DNA of 64,000 nt from Adiantum capillus-veneris (GCA_014529385.2 CM043945.1:97010612-97074611), one strand, 5' to 3'. Numbered from the stretch's first letter, positions 46,378 through 58,330 are shown. Notes: a model not told the origin generated them from the sequence alone. Program-made: numbers and translations.

Positions 46378-47687
46378 ATGGATGATGAGGAGTTTCTTTC
46401 TTCTTTGTCACCGCAGCAGAGACAGTGGTACGTGGAGCGTCATCGCTCTGGCGCATCATCGCGCGTTCCTACTCCATCCACATCTCCCTCTCTTTCGGAG
46501 CATTTGGCGCGCTCCGAAGCTTCGACGTCGACGAGACGAGCTTCACACTCGTCTAGACACCGGTGCTCTAGTGGTGGCGGTGGCGGTTGTTGTGGGGATT
46601 CCGCCACCGATGCCTCCACACCGCCTCGTGTTCGACGAGGCTCTTTACCCTCCCCTTCTTTGCCCGCCCCCACACCAGCCACAGCATCGCCATCTACGCC
46701 AGGTTTTGCACGGCTGACTGTTCCTAGAAGCTACACACCTCTACCTACTCCGCCAGGAGCCACCCCACTCGACACTCCTCGCTTCGGGGCCCAGACACCG
46801 GTGGAGACACCTGACGTCCGTACCCCCATCGACACGCCGCTAGAGACCCCTACCGGGACACCTAGGTTCATGCGTCACCGGCCAGAGGGCTTGTCTTACT
46901 CCATCGACTTCAGCGGTGGCATCATCATGGATGATGACGGCAAGAAGGTGATCTCGCGCATGCGTGGTCTTTGCTCTCAGCTGTTTAGACACTACATACT
47001 AAACAAATGGAGTGAAGTACCAAGTGATTTAAAAAACAGAGTCATCAGCATACTTCATGATGAGTTTCCCGTTCCAACACGGGATCAGCGCTTCAATGAA
47101 GACCTGATGAAGATTCGAATGCACGAATACTGCAAACACAAGCGTTCCGAAGTGCAAAAAGCAATCAAGAATGGGTGGAACAGGCGAGATTGGTTGGCCA
47201 AAGAAGATTGGAAGAATGCGAAGAAAGCAGCACGCGAGAATCCCGACAAGTGGAAGCAACAAAAGGATGCAGCCAGAGCGCGAGTAGAGGCAGGGAGCTC
47301 GCACCACTTGGGGAGCGGTGGATGGGCATCATTTGAGGCCGATTTTGTAAGTGTTTTCACATTGCTCTTTATGTTCGATAGTTTAGGGTTTATGAGTTTT
47401 TTAATTCTAACATAATGAAATCTTTGTATGTTTTGACAGTGGTCGATGACAGGACGTGATCCCACACCGTACGAGCGCGAGTACGCAGGCAGGAAGGGCT
47501 TAAACGCCCTGATGGACATTCTCAGTTCTCGCGGCGGCATGGTTAGTATTAGGGTTTACTCTTTTTTATTTTTTGTATTGTTTTATAAATGTCGTTATAT
47601 GTTTATACTTACTGAAAGCTGTCTTATTGTCTTTTTTTGCAGAATCCGACAGATACGCCGCTTGGACGCGATGAGACGTCTGACTAG
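46378..47687 (+). CDS. CACTA second protein (Ptta/En/Spm transposase_24-like, TnpA role)
   Basis: Three coding exons, 46378-47346, 47440-47541 and 47643-47687, with donors GTAAGT and GTTAGT and acceptors ACAG and GCAG, all in frame, give about 371 residues. The N-terminus MDDEEFLSSLSPQQRQWYVE is followed by a long Ser/Pro/Thr-rich part with repeated TPxxTP units (about residues 100-165). A basic, Trp-rich helical domain follows: LFRHYILNKWSEVPSDLKNR, RSEVQKAIKNGWNRRDWLAK, KWKQQKDAARARVEAGSSHH and GSGGWASFEADF, then GRDPTPYEREYAGRKG. This matches the plant transposase_24 pattern. In En/Spm the second product binds the subterminal repeats; the same role is inferred here. Unlike the Tnp2 gene, no stop interrupts it. 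Confidence 0.82.
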
Positions 47688-48014
47688 ACGACGTCAGTTT
47701 AGCCGTAGCTAGATAGCATTAGTTTAGGGTTTCTCATAGCTTATGTATCATGAGACGGATTTTATACGTCTTTTTGAACCATGTATATTATTACATTTGT
47801 CACCGCAGTTCCTTTTGCCAATCAATTCTTTATGCCTATGATGTTGTACAATTGTCATTATTACAATTGTCAATTTTGCAAACAATGCGTCTTGTGGGTG
47901 ACTATTTTGGGTCTATTATCTACCCTTGCACTTTTTTTAAAAAGTGAATCAAGTACAATATGGTTGATGGGTGGCAGGGCATTCAATGCCCTGCCACCAA
48001 AAAAAAATTCTCTC
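47688..48014. other. CACTA 3' non-coding region
   Basis: No coding sequence beyond the transposase_24-like gene. The 3' untranslated region is expected here. A GGTGGCAGGGCATT/AATGCCCTGCCACC inverted repeat at about 47970-47998 could form a hairpin of about 14 bp. Confidence 0.55.
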
Positions 48015-48225
48015 AGGCGTCGCTATAACCGTCGCTATTTATGGCTCTGTAGCGTCGCTATGAGCGTCGCTATAGTCTGCAGTGTAAACGTCGCTATGAC
48101 CGTCGCTATGAGCGTCTCTATATAGCGACGCTTATAGCGACGCTCTCGTAGCGACGCTCGTAGCGACGGTTTTAGCGACGTCGGGGGTTATAAAAACCCA
48201 ATGTATTTCCGTCGCTAACAGCGTC
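48015..48225. repeat. right subterminal repeats of the CACTA element
   Basis: At least ten GCGTCGCTATGA-like units in 200 bp. Those at 48015-48120 are mainly forward, and those at about 48121-48180 are inverted (TAGCGACGC). The mirrored arrangement matches the left end. Confidence 0.88.
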
Positions 48226-48254
48226 ACAAGAGCACACAACCTCTTGTAGTGTTT

Positions 48255-49033
48255 AAACCTATTTCCATGGGAGTGGCAATAGGTTTGCAATCCTCAAGTC
48301 CAAACTTACATAGAAATGTCTTTATGTAGCTTTTTTGACACAAGGCAATACCACCATCACACTGCTTAAACTGCATACCTAAGTAATGATGCAACAACCC
48401 CAAATATTTCATCTTGAAAGTAGCATTCAAATCAGCCTTAAATTCAGCAATATGTCTTTCATTTGGTCCAGTGATCAGTAAATCATCGACATAAAGAACC
48501 ACAATGAGAAGTACATCACCCTCACGCTTTACATACAATGTGCTTTCTGTTGGACTGTTATGAAAGCCTCGTTTAACCAAATGAGTGTCAGCTTTCTCAT
48601 ACCAAGCACGAGGAGATTGCTTCAACCCATACAAAGCCTTCTTACATCTGCACACTTTGTCCTCTTGTCCTTTTATGACAAAACTGCGAGGCTACGTTAC
48701 ATAAACTTCCTCAAATATGTCACCATTCAAGAAAGCAGTAACAATGTCCGATTGATGTACATCCCAACCAAAATGAGCTGCCAATGCACATAGAAAACGT
48801 ACAGTAGTCATACGACAAGTGGGAGAAAAAGTCTCTTCATAATCTATGCCTTTTTCCTGTGCATAACCCTTTGCAACAAGTCGAGCCTTATGGCGATCGA
48901 TCTCACCATCTGGTTTGCGTTTCAACTTGTAAACCCACTTCGTACCAATGGCCTTTTTGCTAGGAGGCAAATCACATAAAGTCCATGTGTCATTCTCTAT
49001 AAGTACATCATATTCTGATTGCATGGTAGCCAT
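48255..49033 (-). pseudogene. copia-2 reverse transcriptase (5' part before CACTA)
   Basis: Reverse-transcriptase blocks: ENDTWTLCDLPPSKKAIGTK, KARLVAKGYAQEKGIDYEET, SDIVTAFLNGDIFEEVYV, CRCKKALYGLKQSPRAWYEK, and the catalytic LYVDD followed by LLITGPNERHI. A stop near 48690 separates two open pieces. It ends CKPIATPMEIGL at the CACTA junction. Polymerase residues look intact, but the gene is split. Confidence 0.9.
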
Positions 49034-49075
49034 CCAATTTTTTGAATTCTGTGCTTCATCAAAAGACAGAGGCTC

Positions 49076-50752
49076 CTAAACATCATGTAAGCTAGACACA
49101 GCCAAAGCATAACAATCTGATGCATAAGATGCATGGCGAGAGCTTGAACGAGTACGACTAGACAAAGGTGCATCCAATTTACTATCATGCAAAGTGTGCA
49201 CCAGCCATTTTGGCATACCTCTAGCCTGCTCATTTTCAGCCCTTTCCTCATCAAGTACATCATGTACATCTGCATCAGTAATAGGCTGATCTAAAACATG
49301 TTTAGAAACCCCCATAGGCTGTACATTTGCCTCATTGGAAATTACATTCATATTTCCACCACTGAAAAGAGGCAACAAAGTGTCATAAATGTCCTGTAAG
49401 CTTACATTACTGTCTCTAGTACAAGACAGCAAGGGATGAACAGAATCTTCCACAAACACTACATCCCAAGAAACTAGAATACGTTTTCTTTGCGGATGAT
49501 ACAACCTGTAACCTTTGATTTCAGCACTATAACCAACAAAAATACATTTGACAGCCTTATCATCTAGTTTTCTGCGCTGCACTTGTGGCACCAAAGCATA
49601 TGGCAAACAACCAAAAACACGCACGTGCTCAATAGAAGGCTTTCTATCATGCCATGCTTCATATGGAGTAATAGACTGCAAAGCTTTTGTAGGACACCTG
49701 TTAAGTACATAAGTGGCACACATGATGGCCTCAAGCCAAAAAGAATGCGGCAAAACTTGACTTTTGACCGTACATCATGCCATTTCTGTCAATGACCTGT
49801 TTTTCCTCTCAGCAACACCATTTTGCTGAGGTGTATAAGGCACTGTACATTGGTGTTTTATCCCACGACTAGCCAGAAATGCATTAAATTCATGAGACAT
49901 ATACTCCCCCCCTCGATCGCAACGGAGGGTGCCCATAGTACATTTCCAGACATTTTCAGCCATAGCCAGAAATTGTTTGAAGCACATAAAAACTTCGGAC
50001 TTCGCTTTAAGCAGAAATACCCATGCATGCTTGGAGTAATCATCAATGAAAGTCACGAAGTACAGGTAATTGCCCAAGGACGGAGTTTGCATGGGCCCAC
50101 AAACATCACTATGCACAAGCTGCAACCTACATGTGGCCCGAAGTGAACCATCCTTTGGAAATTTAGAACGTTGCATCTTACCCAAAATACAGCCTTCACA
50201 AACATGTTTGACAGGTGCTTCAAGAGGCGGAAAAGAAGAAACCATATCAGATTTCTGCAAACGCAGCAAACTGGCAAAATTCAGATGACCAAAACGTGCA
50301 TGCCAAAGTTTTGCATCTGAAATAGCCCTTGAATCTGCAACAGCATTTGCAAAATTTTGTCCACACTTGTCATACAAAGTGATCTTATACAGCCCACGGC
50401 ACAAAAGCCCAGATGCAACAATTTCATCACCAAAAATGAGATCATAAACTGTACATCTGTCATCCACAAATGTGACTACAAGTCCAAGCCTAGCAAGTGC
50501 GGATACAGATAAGAGATTCTTATTGATCCCAGGTACATAAAGTGCTTCAACAAGTGTGAAGGATCTGCCATTAGCAGCAGTGAGCACAATCTTTCCAACT
50601 CCCTGAACTGGATAAGAGGCGTTGTTGGCACAAGTGACTAAATTCCCATGAGGGACAGACTCAAGAGAGGTAAAAAATTCACGATGTGAGGTAATGTGCT
50701 TTGTAGCACCATTGTCAAAATACCACACATGTGAATCTACAGCAACTGACAA
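49076..50752 (-). pseudogene. copia-2 protease, GAG-pre-integrase and integrase
   Basis: The 325-codon piece (50752-49775) starts with the protease loop VWYFDNGATKHIT, where DNGA replaces the usual DSGA. It continues with the pre-integrase zinc region (LWHARFGHLNFASL, HVCEGCILGKMQRSKF). The integrase core carries LQLVHSDVCGPM, TLRCDRGGEY and PQQNGVAERKNRSL, giving D, D and E. A stop follows; the second piece (49753-49076) continues with MPHSFWLEAIMCATYVLNRC and GYRLYHPQRKRILVSWDV. Confidence 0.9.
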
Positions 50753-50830
50753 GCATGCATCATGGACATCAGGATTGTAAGTGCACTTTGTGCTAAAAGC
50801 CCATTCTGCATCAACATCAGCAACACAGAC

Positions 50831-51496
50831 TTAAGGATTTCCTTGTGTCATAAGTCTCCAAGTACTAGCAAAAGTCTGGTAAGAATCAAGTAAGGCATCA
50901 AGAACAGTCTGCACTAGGGAACTGTCTGAAATGACTTCACCTGCAGAAATGAGTTGCTCATTGATATCCTTGACACTAGCAAGGAAAGTGTCCATATCAT
51001 CTTCCTCATGCAGAATCTTTGATTCCAGCTCTTTACGCAGCAAAGCAATTTTAGCCTCATTGCGGCTTGCATAAAGACCTGCTAGAATATCCCAAGCATG
51101 TTTTGCAAATTTTGCTGAACGGAGGTTAGGAACAATGGTGCGCTTCACAGACAACGCAATCAATGCATGAGCCTGCGCATCCTTAACATCCCAACGAGGT
51201 TGTTATGCCGTAGGCAAAACAACTCTAACAACTGTAATCCTTGCAGCAAGACCTGCAACATCCTCAACATCGCGTACATCCTCAGAACCAGGACGTACAT
51301 CAATGCCCTGCACAATGTTCCAGACACCCTTTGACACAAGAACATGTTGCATCATATAAGCCCACATAGGGTAGTTGTCCTCATCCAACCTGTCCTCAGC
51401 AGCAAACATCTTGAACACATCTGTGTTGTTGTTGTCGGTAAATGTTGCACGTGATGTGAAAACTGCCCGAAAATAGGAGAAACGGAGCGGGAACAA
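50831..51496 (-). pseudogene. copia-2 gag
   Basis: Two open pieces divided by a stop near 51203: an N-terminal part with FAAEDRLDEDNYPMWAYMMQ and a second with KHAWDILAGLYASRNEAKIA, LRKELESKILHEEDDMDTFL and SLVQTVLDALLDSYQTF. These fit copia gag (gag_pre/UBN2 types). About 40 residues after the gag domain the sequence is already in the protease, and no CCHC zinc knuckle is visible in between, so the nucleocapsid segment appears to be missing. A stop at about 50831 ends the piece. Confidence 0.85.
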
Positions 51497-51782
51497 CCTG
51501 TGATATATAGCACAAACCGTAGAAGACTATAAGGCACATGTTATGCTGAAAACGGCAATGACAAAAATTTTGCACAAAATGACGAAATGCCTGTACAGTA
51601 CTACCTGTGGTGGAAACGGAGGCCGAAATGAGCCCAAATCAAAATTCTGAGCAGACCAGGCTGTATGAGTTCTCCCAAAATATTTGTCGACTTGCGAACG
51701 CTTGCCAAAGCTCATTGAAATCGGAGAAAGTGAGCAGGCGTGTGCTGGAGAAGCTGGCGACCAAGCCCAGGAGGACGTGACC

Positions 51783-51796
51783 TGCTCTGATACCCA
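51783..51796 (-). other. primer-binding site of copia-2
   Basis: The minus strand reads ATGGGTATCAGAGC just after the 5' LTR, one extra G compared with TGGTATCAGAGC of the initiator tRNA-Met type. Confidence 0.75.
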
Positions 51797-51797
51797 T

Positions 51798-52025
51798 TGT
51801 TGGAATTAGGGTTGCAGAGAAACACACACAGCTTGGAGAAGACGAAGGAAGCTCAAGGCACACAATAGAGAGTGTGTTACTTAGTGTGCAATGGAAAGAT
51901 AGATAGCCCTAGAGTGATGGGCATATATACAATGCACGGGGGAAAAAACCTCCTAAAGAGGGAAAAAATGCCCCGGTGGTCCTAGTGTGTTCACACACAT
52001 CACTACCACATGTATACGGTAACAG
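51798..52025 (-). repeat. 5' LTR of copia-2
   Basis: 228 bp, nearly identical to 39602-39828. It is followed on the right by the second GTCCA (52026-52030). Confidence 0.93.
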
Positions 52026-52690
52026 TCCATCTACAATAATGGTAGAAGAAGAGTGGAATAATTCACATCCACCTTCAATGAAAGAACATGTGACTTATGC
52101 TACACCAGAGCTTATATCTTGTACATAATGTAGTGCCTGTAAAGTACATGCATTCAGAAGGAGTAATAGATGAACAAGCACTAGTGCCTGTTACACCTTA
52201 TGTTGAGCCTAGTCCATCTACAGTACTGGTAGAATAAGAGTGGTATAATTCACATCCACCTTCAATGGAAGAACTTGTGACTTATGCTACACTAGAGCTT
52301 ACACCGATGTACTATGTAGCTAATCAAAGTGTTAGATCTCCTTGGCTTAATCATGGTAAGACCATGCTTAAGCCAAGGACTGAAAGCTGCCATAATTGTG
52401 GTGCAGGTGATCATTGAAAAAATGAATGTCCAGAACTTGACAAAAACATTAAGCCAGCCAAATCTTTTTTGTACACAATGCTGCAAAAAAGGTAGACACT
52501 TCCTTGAAGACTGTCCAAAAAATTCTTTAAACAAAGGAAAAGTAGTGGTGAATGTAGTCCAAATGATACCTAGTAGCTCTTTAGAGAGTGAACCTATTGT
52601 TCCAATCAAGGTGATCACTAGAGCCCAGGCTAAGAAAAAAAAACATAACTCCTCTGTTGAATCAAAGAATACTAAAATTTCCTCTTAAAA
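52026..52690 (+). pseudogene. gag of element C, 3' part with zinc knuckles
   Basis: The sequence resumes after copia-2. A ~190-bp segment is tandemly duplicated: 52116-52209 repeats 39508-39601, and 52210-52310 repeats 52026-52115. Two zinc knuckles follow at about 52388-52515 (CHNCGAGDH then a stop and NEC; TQCCKKGRHFLEDC, where the first Cys is displaced by a frame change). The open piece 52329-52688 ends with a Lys-rich RAQAKKKKH tail. A UAA at about 52686-52688 ends this piece. Confidence 0.8.
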
Positions 52691-52715
52691 GACCAAGAAA
52701 AGAAGAAGTCAGAGG

Positions 52716-54480
52716 TATGAGATGAGAAAACAGAAACAAAAGAATGAAATTGAAGAAAAAACCAAGCAGCTGTTCTGGGAAAAAATAAAAGAAATGGGAA
52801 GTGAATTCAAAGAAATCACAATGAAATCTGGAGGACCAATTTTGGTACACAAAATCTTTGAGCCAATCAATGCAGCCTTGGAAGCTTTCCAAGTGGGACT
52901 TCAGCAGGCCAAAACATGGAAAACAAATGGAAAAACTATCCTTCTCCAGATATGGAGGCAGCTAAGCTTGAAGCTTATCAAAATTTGGTAAGAATTACTC
53001 AAGAAATGCTGGAAAAACAAAATGTCAAGCTTGAGAGTATAGCAAAACCCGAGGAGCTAGTGGTAGAAACCAAAAAAGAGAAAACCAAAGTGGTGGTAGA
53101 ACCCCACCTTGAAACTAAAGAGCCAAAATGCATAGTGTCTGAGAGTGAAGATGCTCTAGATGGAATTCCATTCGTAGAGGAAGACTGGCTAAGACATTTA
53201 TTTGAAAAAGTAAGAGAGATTAATGATGGGAGCATAACTTTGAAGTCAGCTCCTAAAGGGGAAGTTTGGTTAGACAATCTACCTCTTGATATGGACAATG
53301 ATGTACAATCCTTGTATGGGGATTGTGGATTTGAAGCATCAGGAATGTCTAAACCATTGACTCTAAAAAAACTACCCTCTCACTTAGGAGACAATGAAGA
53401 CGAGTCCATAGTGTGTAAAACCACTCAAGTAAAAAGAGCGGAACAGACCCTAGAGGTAGACAACATCCATTCAATCATATCTACACCCATTCAATGCACT
53501 TTTACTTTGGGAGAATTGTTAAAAGTTAGACCATATTTATGGAATGATTTACAAAAAACTCTAGAGAAGGTGGGGATAACAGGGCTAATCGCAAAAATTT
53601 GGGTAAATTGATACATGAATTGGATAACAAGGAGATTAGATCTGTTCCAATGAACAAAGTTGGAGAAAGACACACCTATTTGGATGTGTGGAGCCTCAAA
53701 AAACAGGAGTTTAAAATGAGAAGAATGTTTCTAAGAAAGGGATTGCACAGCTGAAGCATATATACCTGCACCCTTTCTGGAGCATTTGTTTGGGCCATTT
53801 GAATGGAGTCAAATTTTGGAAACAATGGATATGTGTGTGAATACGTTTATGCCTACTGAATTTTGCAATGAGGATGGATATGACATAATTCCCATACAAA
53901 TGATCTCAACCCTTCACATTGAAGATGAAGTTAAGGAACCCAAGGACTTATTGAAAGGTCAACAAGTCTTTCCAGACCTCTATTATGATGTTGACGAGTC
54001 TGAAGGACATTTAACTACATCTGATAATTTTGGGTCACAAAAAGAACATGTGAGAGCCAAACTACTCATAAAAGGAGGAGAGGAAAAGTTTTTTGACTTT
54101 CCAAACCAAAAAACAAGAAGACAGAAATGGTATAGAAGAAAAAGAGACACAAAAAAATTGAAATATAGACCTATGCCATTTGTTTCTATCAGAACACAGT
54201 TTTTAATGCAAATAGATGGACATGATTGTGTCAAGGACAAAATCACGTGTAGATATTCTTCAGACAACAAACAAAGGACACCAAAAATATCAACAAAAAT
54301 GAGAAAAGAAACTCAATCAAAACCTAAACAACAGGATGATGGATCATCCATGACACGGGCTGAATGAAAGAAAAAATATCAAGAGTTGAAGAAAACTCTC
54401 AAGGAGATGTATATCACTAAAGTGGAAACAACCAAGGAAGAGAGTAAAGATGTAATGAGTGTTCCATCCGATTACGAGAA
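52716..54480 (+). pseudogene. linker region between gag and reverse transcriptase of element C
   Basis: Open pieces 52722-52991, 52916-53611 and 53786-54367 run in the plus direction. They are Lys/Glu-rich with predicted coiled or disordered character (KKEKTKVVVEPHLETKEPK). One segment, STPIQCTFTLGELLKVRPYL, resembles the linker that precedes protease in related gag-pol proteins. I see no D-T/S-G protease loop in any frame here, which is where it would normally lie. The function is not known. Confidence 0.6.
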
Positions 54481-54619
54481 ATATACTCGTCAAGACTGAA
54501 AGATCATAGTCGAACAACCTGTAAGGGATCTCAGAAAACAGAATGAATCCTATGAAGGACCTAAAAATGCAAAGAAGATAGCTCTAGCCGAACCAAGAGA
54601 AGAGCTTAGACCTGCCTAC

Positions 54620-56045
54620 ATTACAAATGACTTGACAGAAGAAGAAGAAGATCTTTTTCTAAACTTGCTGAAATAATACCGAGGTATCTTTGCTTGGTCT
54701 TATAAAGATCTCAAGGGTGTTGATCCAGAAATCTATCAACATACCATACCTATGAGAAATGATGTGAAACCAAGTAGACAAAGGTCATATACTTATACCG
54801 GAACATTTGCCAAAAAGATCAAAGAAGAGATAATGAAGCGCAAGGAATCCGAATTCATTTATGAAATTGAACACACATATTGAGTGTCTACGATTGTGGT
54901 GATACCCAAGAAAAATGGAAAATTAAGAGTGTTTGTCAATCTCAAAAAAGTGAATGTAGCCACCATTAGAGATAACTACCCTCTTCCAAACAATCACCGA
55001 GCATGTTTTAGAACGAGTTGCAGGAAAAGAAGATTACAGCTTTTTAGATGGATTTTTAGGATACAATCAACTTTTGGTTGATCCCAAAGATCAACATAAA
55101 ATTGCCTTTGCAAGTGAATGGGGTATTCTTGCCTATAGGTTTATGCCTTTTGGGTTAACTAATGTTCCTGCCACTTTTCAAAGATTGATGAGCCATGCTT
55201 TCAAAGATTATCTTTGGAATTTCTTGGAAGTATATATGGATGATTTATGTGTACATTCATCAATCCGAGCTAATTATTTTGAACACCTCAAAAAGGTATT
55301 CGAAAAATGTAGACTTTATAGGGTTTGCTTAAATCTTGAAAAGTGCACATTTATGGGCAGACAAGGAAAAATTCTTGGACATATAGTGTCTAAAAATGGC
55401 ATAGCTACCGATATGGATAAAATTTATGTTATTGCTGAATTGTCTAGACCGACAACATCCGAAGGGATTCAAGCTTTCACGGGACATTGTGGATATTACA
55501 GATGATTCATTTACATGTATGCTATAATCGCAAAACTCATGTATGTCTTGATTACACTCTTTGTATGGACTGATGAGTGTGAAGAATCCTTCATGAAGCT
55601 TAAGAAAGCTCTTACTTTAGCCCCAATATTGAAAGCACCAGATTGAAATAAGATGTTCCATATACATGTTGATGCTTCCAATTTTTCCATTGGATGTATA
55701 TTAGCTTAACCAGGAGACGAAAAAATTGATTTTCCTATTTCTTATGCTAGTAGACAATTGAATGTGGCATAGAAAAACTATACAACCACTGAAAGAGAAG
55801 GATGAGGGATGATCTATGCCGTAAAAAAGTATAGAAATTACCTATTAGCCAACAAATTTGTGTTCTTTGTGGACCACCAAGCTTTATTGTACTTGGTCAA
55901 CAAGCCATGCAACACAAAGAGAATAGTGAGATGGTTCATCATTATTTTGGAATTTGATTTCACTGTAATTGTAAAAAAGGACACCACACACCAAAGAGCA
56001 GATCATTTTATCAAGGATTACTTCAGGAGAACCACCAAAAGGGGG
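54620..56045 (+). pseudogene. reverse transcriptase and RNase H of element C
   Basis: Ty3/gypsy motifs in order: YRGIFAWSYKDLKGVDPEIY; VSTIVVIPKKNGKLRVFVNL; YRFMPFGLTNVPATFQRLM; the catalytic YMDD at 55233-55244; ILGHIVSKNGIATDMDK; IQAFTGHCGYYR. RNase H follows with FHIHVDASNFSIGCILA, TTEREG and FVDHQALLYLVNKPCN. Frame changes near 55000 and 55060 and stops at about 54677, 54882, 55502, 55644, 55708 and 55803 inactivate it. The intact enzyme would copy element RNA. Confidence 0.92.
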
Positions 56046-56086
56046 TAGATAATGATATACCAGATGCATATCTATTCTCCGTAGAA

Positions 56087-56470
56087 ATGATACCCCGTTG
56101 GTCAGAAGATATGGTTTCATTGATGACCATAGCTCAAGTGGATTCTCAAATACTACTTCCTATTACACCTGGATTAATTGAGCAATTGGCTATGTATGAA
56201 TTACTAGCTGGAAGGTTATATAAAAGAAATCGAGATGGAATATTGATTTTGTGTATGAATCGTGAGGAGAAAACCCAATACCTAAGTCAAGCACACATTA
56301 CCATAGTAGGACTTCACTTTGCGGAAGACCAAACTATGCGACGGATCTTGAGACTTGGAGTATTTTGGCCAACCATGAGAAGTGATGATCACTCATTTGT
56401 GAAAAAAATGTCTTCAATGACAAAAAAAAGCACCCATATCTCACGTGATATTATTTCAAGTTTCACTTGT
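56087..56470 (+). pseudogene. first integrase zinc-binding (H2C2) region of element C
   Basis: The open frame MIPRWSEDMVSLMTIAQV... includes LYKRNRDGILILCMNREEKT, the histidine pair AHITIVGLHF and ILRLGVFWPTMRSDDHSFVK, the pattern of the integrase N-terminal domain. The Cys pair that should follow is lost in changed frames near 56415-56450. A second, more complete copy of the same region follows at once. Confidence 0.7.
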
Positions 56471-57500
56471 TCTTAAGTGGAGTAACTATCTAGTTACTTA
56501 CTTATCAAGCAAAACATTCCCGGAGGATATGAGTAAACGCCACCAAAGAGCTATTGAAACAGAAGCAAGAGAATATGATCTTATTGTAAACCAATTGTAT
56601 CCGGAGAGGAAAGGATCAACATTTGCGTCTTTGTGAAAATGAAGATAAATATATCCCCACTCTAGAACAAACACATGTTGGATGAGCTGGAGGTCACTTT
56701 TCTAGTGAAACCACCGCTAGAGCAATTTTAATGACATACATATGGTGGCCAACACTTTTTGCAGATGCCAAAGAATATGTTCAAAGATGTAATGCATGCC
56801 AACGAGAAAACATTCCAACAAGGGTAGATAGCATGCCTGTAAGACCAATGATGTGGGCTAGATCTTTTGCAAAATGGGCCATAGATTTTATTGGGCCATT
56901 TATATAGAACTCAAGCTCAATATATCATTGTAGCTACTACGGACTATTTGACCAAGTGGGAAGAGGCTAAGGCAACCAGAAAGAATGATACTAAAACCAC
57001 AGCCGCATTCTTATATGAGAATGTTTTCATAAGATATGGACTACAAATAGAAATTTTCAGTGATAGATGAACTCATTTCCTCAACGTGGTAATTGAGTAT
57101 CTGTTGAATGAATTTATGGTAATTCATAACAAATACGCTCCATATCATCCATAAGCAAATGGACAAGCTGAGCACACGAGTAAAATTCTTAGCTCAGTAT
57201 TGACTAAAGTGGTTAGTTCAGAACGAACTAATTGGGAAATGAATCTACATGCCACTCTATGGACTTATAGAGTTTCATTCAAGACAACTTTAAATGCTAC
57301 ACCCTTTAATCTTGTTTATGGTCTTGATGCCATACTAATGATAGAATTTCTATTGCCAACACTAAGGGTAGCTAAAGATCTTAAGTGGACCGGACATGAA
57401 TTGTCAGAGAGGCTCAAAGATTTAGAAAATCTTGATGAGCAAAGGTTAATTACTGTAGCTCACATCTATGCACAAAAATGGAAGCAACTTTTTTTTTAAT
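56470..57500 (+). pseudogene. second H2C2 region and integrase core of element C
   Basis: It starts with KWSNYLVTYLSSKTFPEDMS and EAREYDLIVNQLYP. The zinc region has H at about 56672 and 56693 (HVG-stop-AGGHF) and CNACQR at 56792-56808. The catalytic core has KWAIDFIGPF (D), EIFSDR (D, followed by a stop) and YHP-stop-ANGQAEH (E). The 57200-57499 frame continues WEMNLHATLWTYRVSFKTTL and ATPFNLVYGLDAILMIEFLL. Stops and frameshifts are numerous. The protein would insert element cDNA. Confidence 0.88.
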
Positions 57501-57766
57501 TCACATCTAGTCACAAAAAAGGGAATCTAGTTTTAGTGTATTCTCTTAAGCAACACATTCCAAAATTCAAGAAGAAGGAAAATGGACCGTTTATAATTGA
57601 AGATGTATCTCCAAGGGAACAATTAAGTTATCCACTCTAGATGGTGAACCAATGGCTAACTGGATTAGTGGATGCCGCTTAAAGAAGTACCATTAGCCAC
57701 TAACCAATGATTTGCTAGAGAAGATGCATGCAGCAAAGCAAAGAAAGATGAAATGACAATAGGTTA

Positions 57767-58330
57767 TTGATGAATCCCAAGAGGAATCTCGACTTTGAGT
57801 ACTCAAGGAAATTAACTGCTTTCAAAAATCAACAAACACCTATTCCCATCAACACTTTGGAACCAGATGACAGACTATGGGAATTGAAGAATGATGCAGT
57901 GTCAACGGATGATGAATGGCATGATGGAATGGACTTTTGCATCAAAGTACAAGTGAACAATCATAGCACAAATGCATTGGTAGATACCAGAGCTTGAATG
58001 AATGCAGTCAGTTATTCCACTTACAAGAAAGCAGCGAATCAGTCTTTAGCATCGAGAATATCTGCTATCAAAGGATGCAACAAAAACCCAACACCGACGA
58101 TGGGAGTAGTCAACTTGAATGTGATAGAACATGGATGTTCATTCCCTCATCAATTTGTATGCATACCAGATGAACTTATGAATGAAACAATGATTCTTGG
58201 AATCATGGATGCGAAAGTACAAGGCCGAACCAGATTGGGACACCAATCAACTCAAGCTGTCACCTAAAGGAGGACAACTCATTGTTCCAATTGCATTGAG
58301 CAAAGAGGAATGGAAAAGAAGTTACCCATA
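57767..58330 (+). pseudogene. retropepsin-like protease domain located after integrase in element C
   Basis: Frame 57767-57997 ends CIKVQVNNHSTNALVDTRA, then a stop and MNAVSYSTYKKAANQS. This fits the aspartic-protease loop LVDTGA with Gly changed to Arg. Downstream come GVVNLNVIEHGCSFPHQFV and ETMILG; after a one-base shift, WMRKYKAEPDWDTNQLKLSP completes the ILG-x-x-WL...Dw signature typical of Ty3/gypsy proteases. In most Ty3/gypsy elements protease lies before reverse transcriptase. Here it is about 270 bp after the end of the integrase frame in the same orientation. It could belong to C itself or to a second, collinear fragment. Confidence 0.75.
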
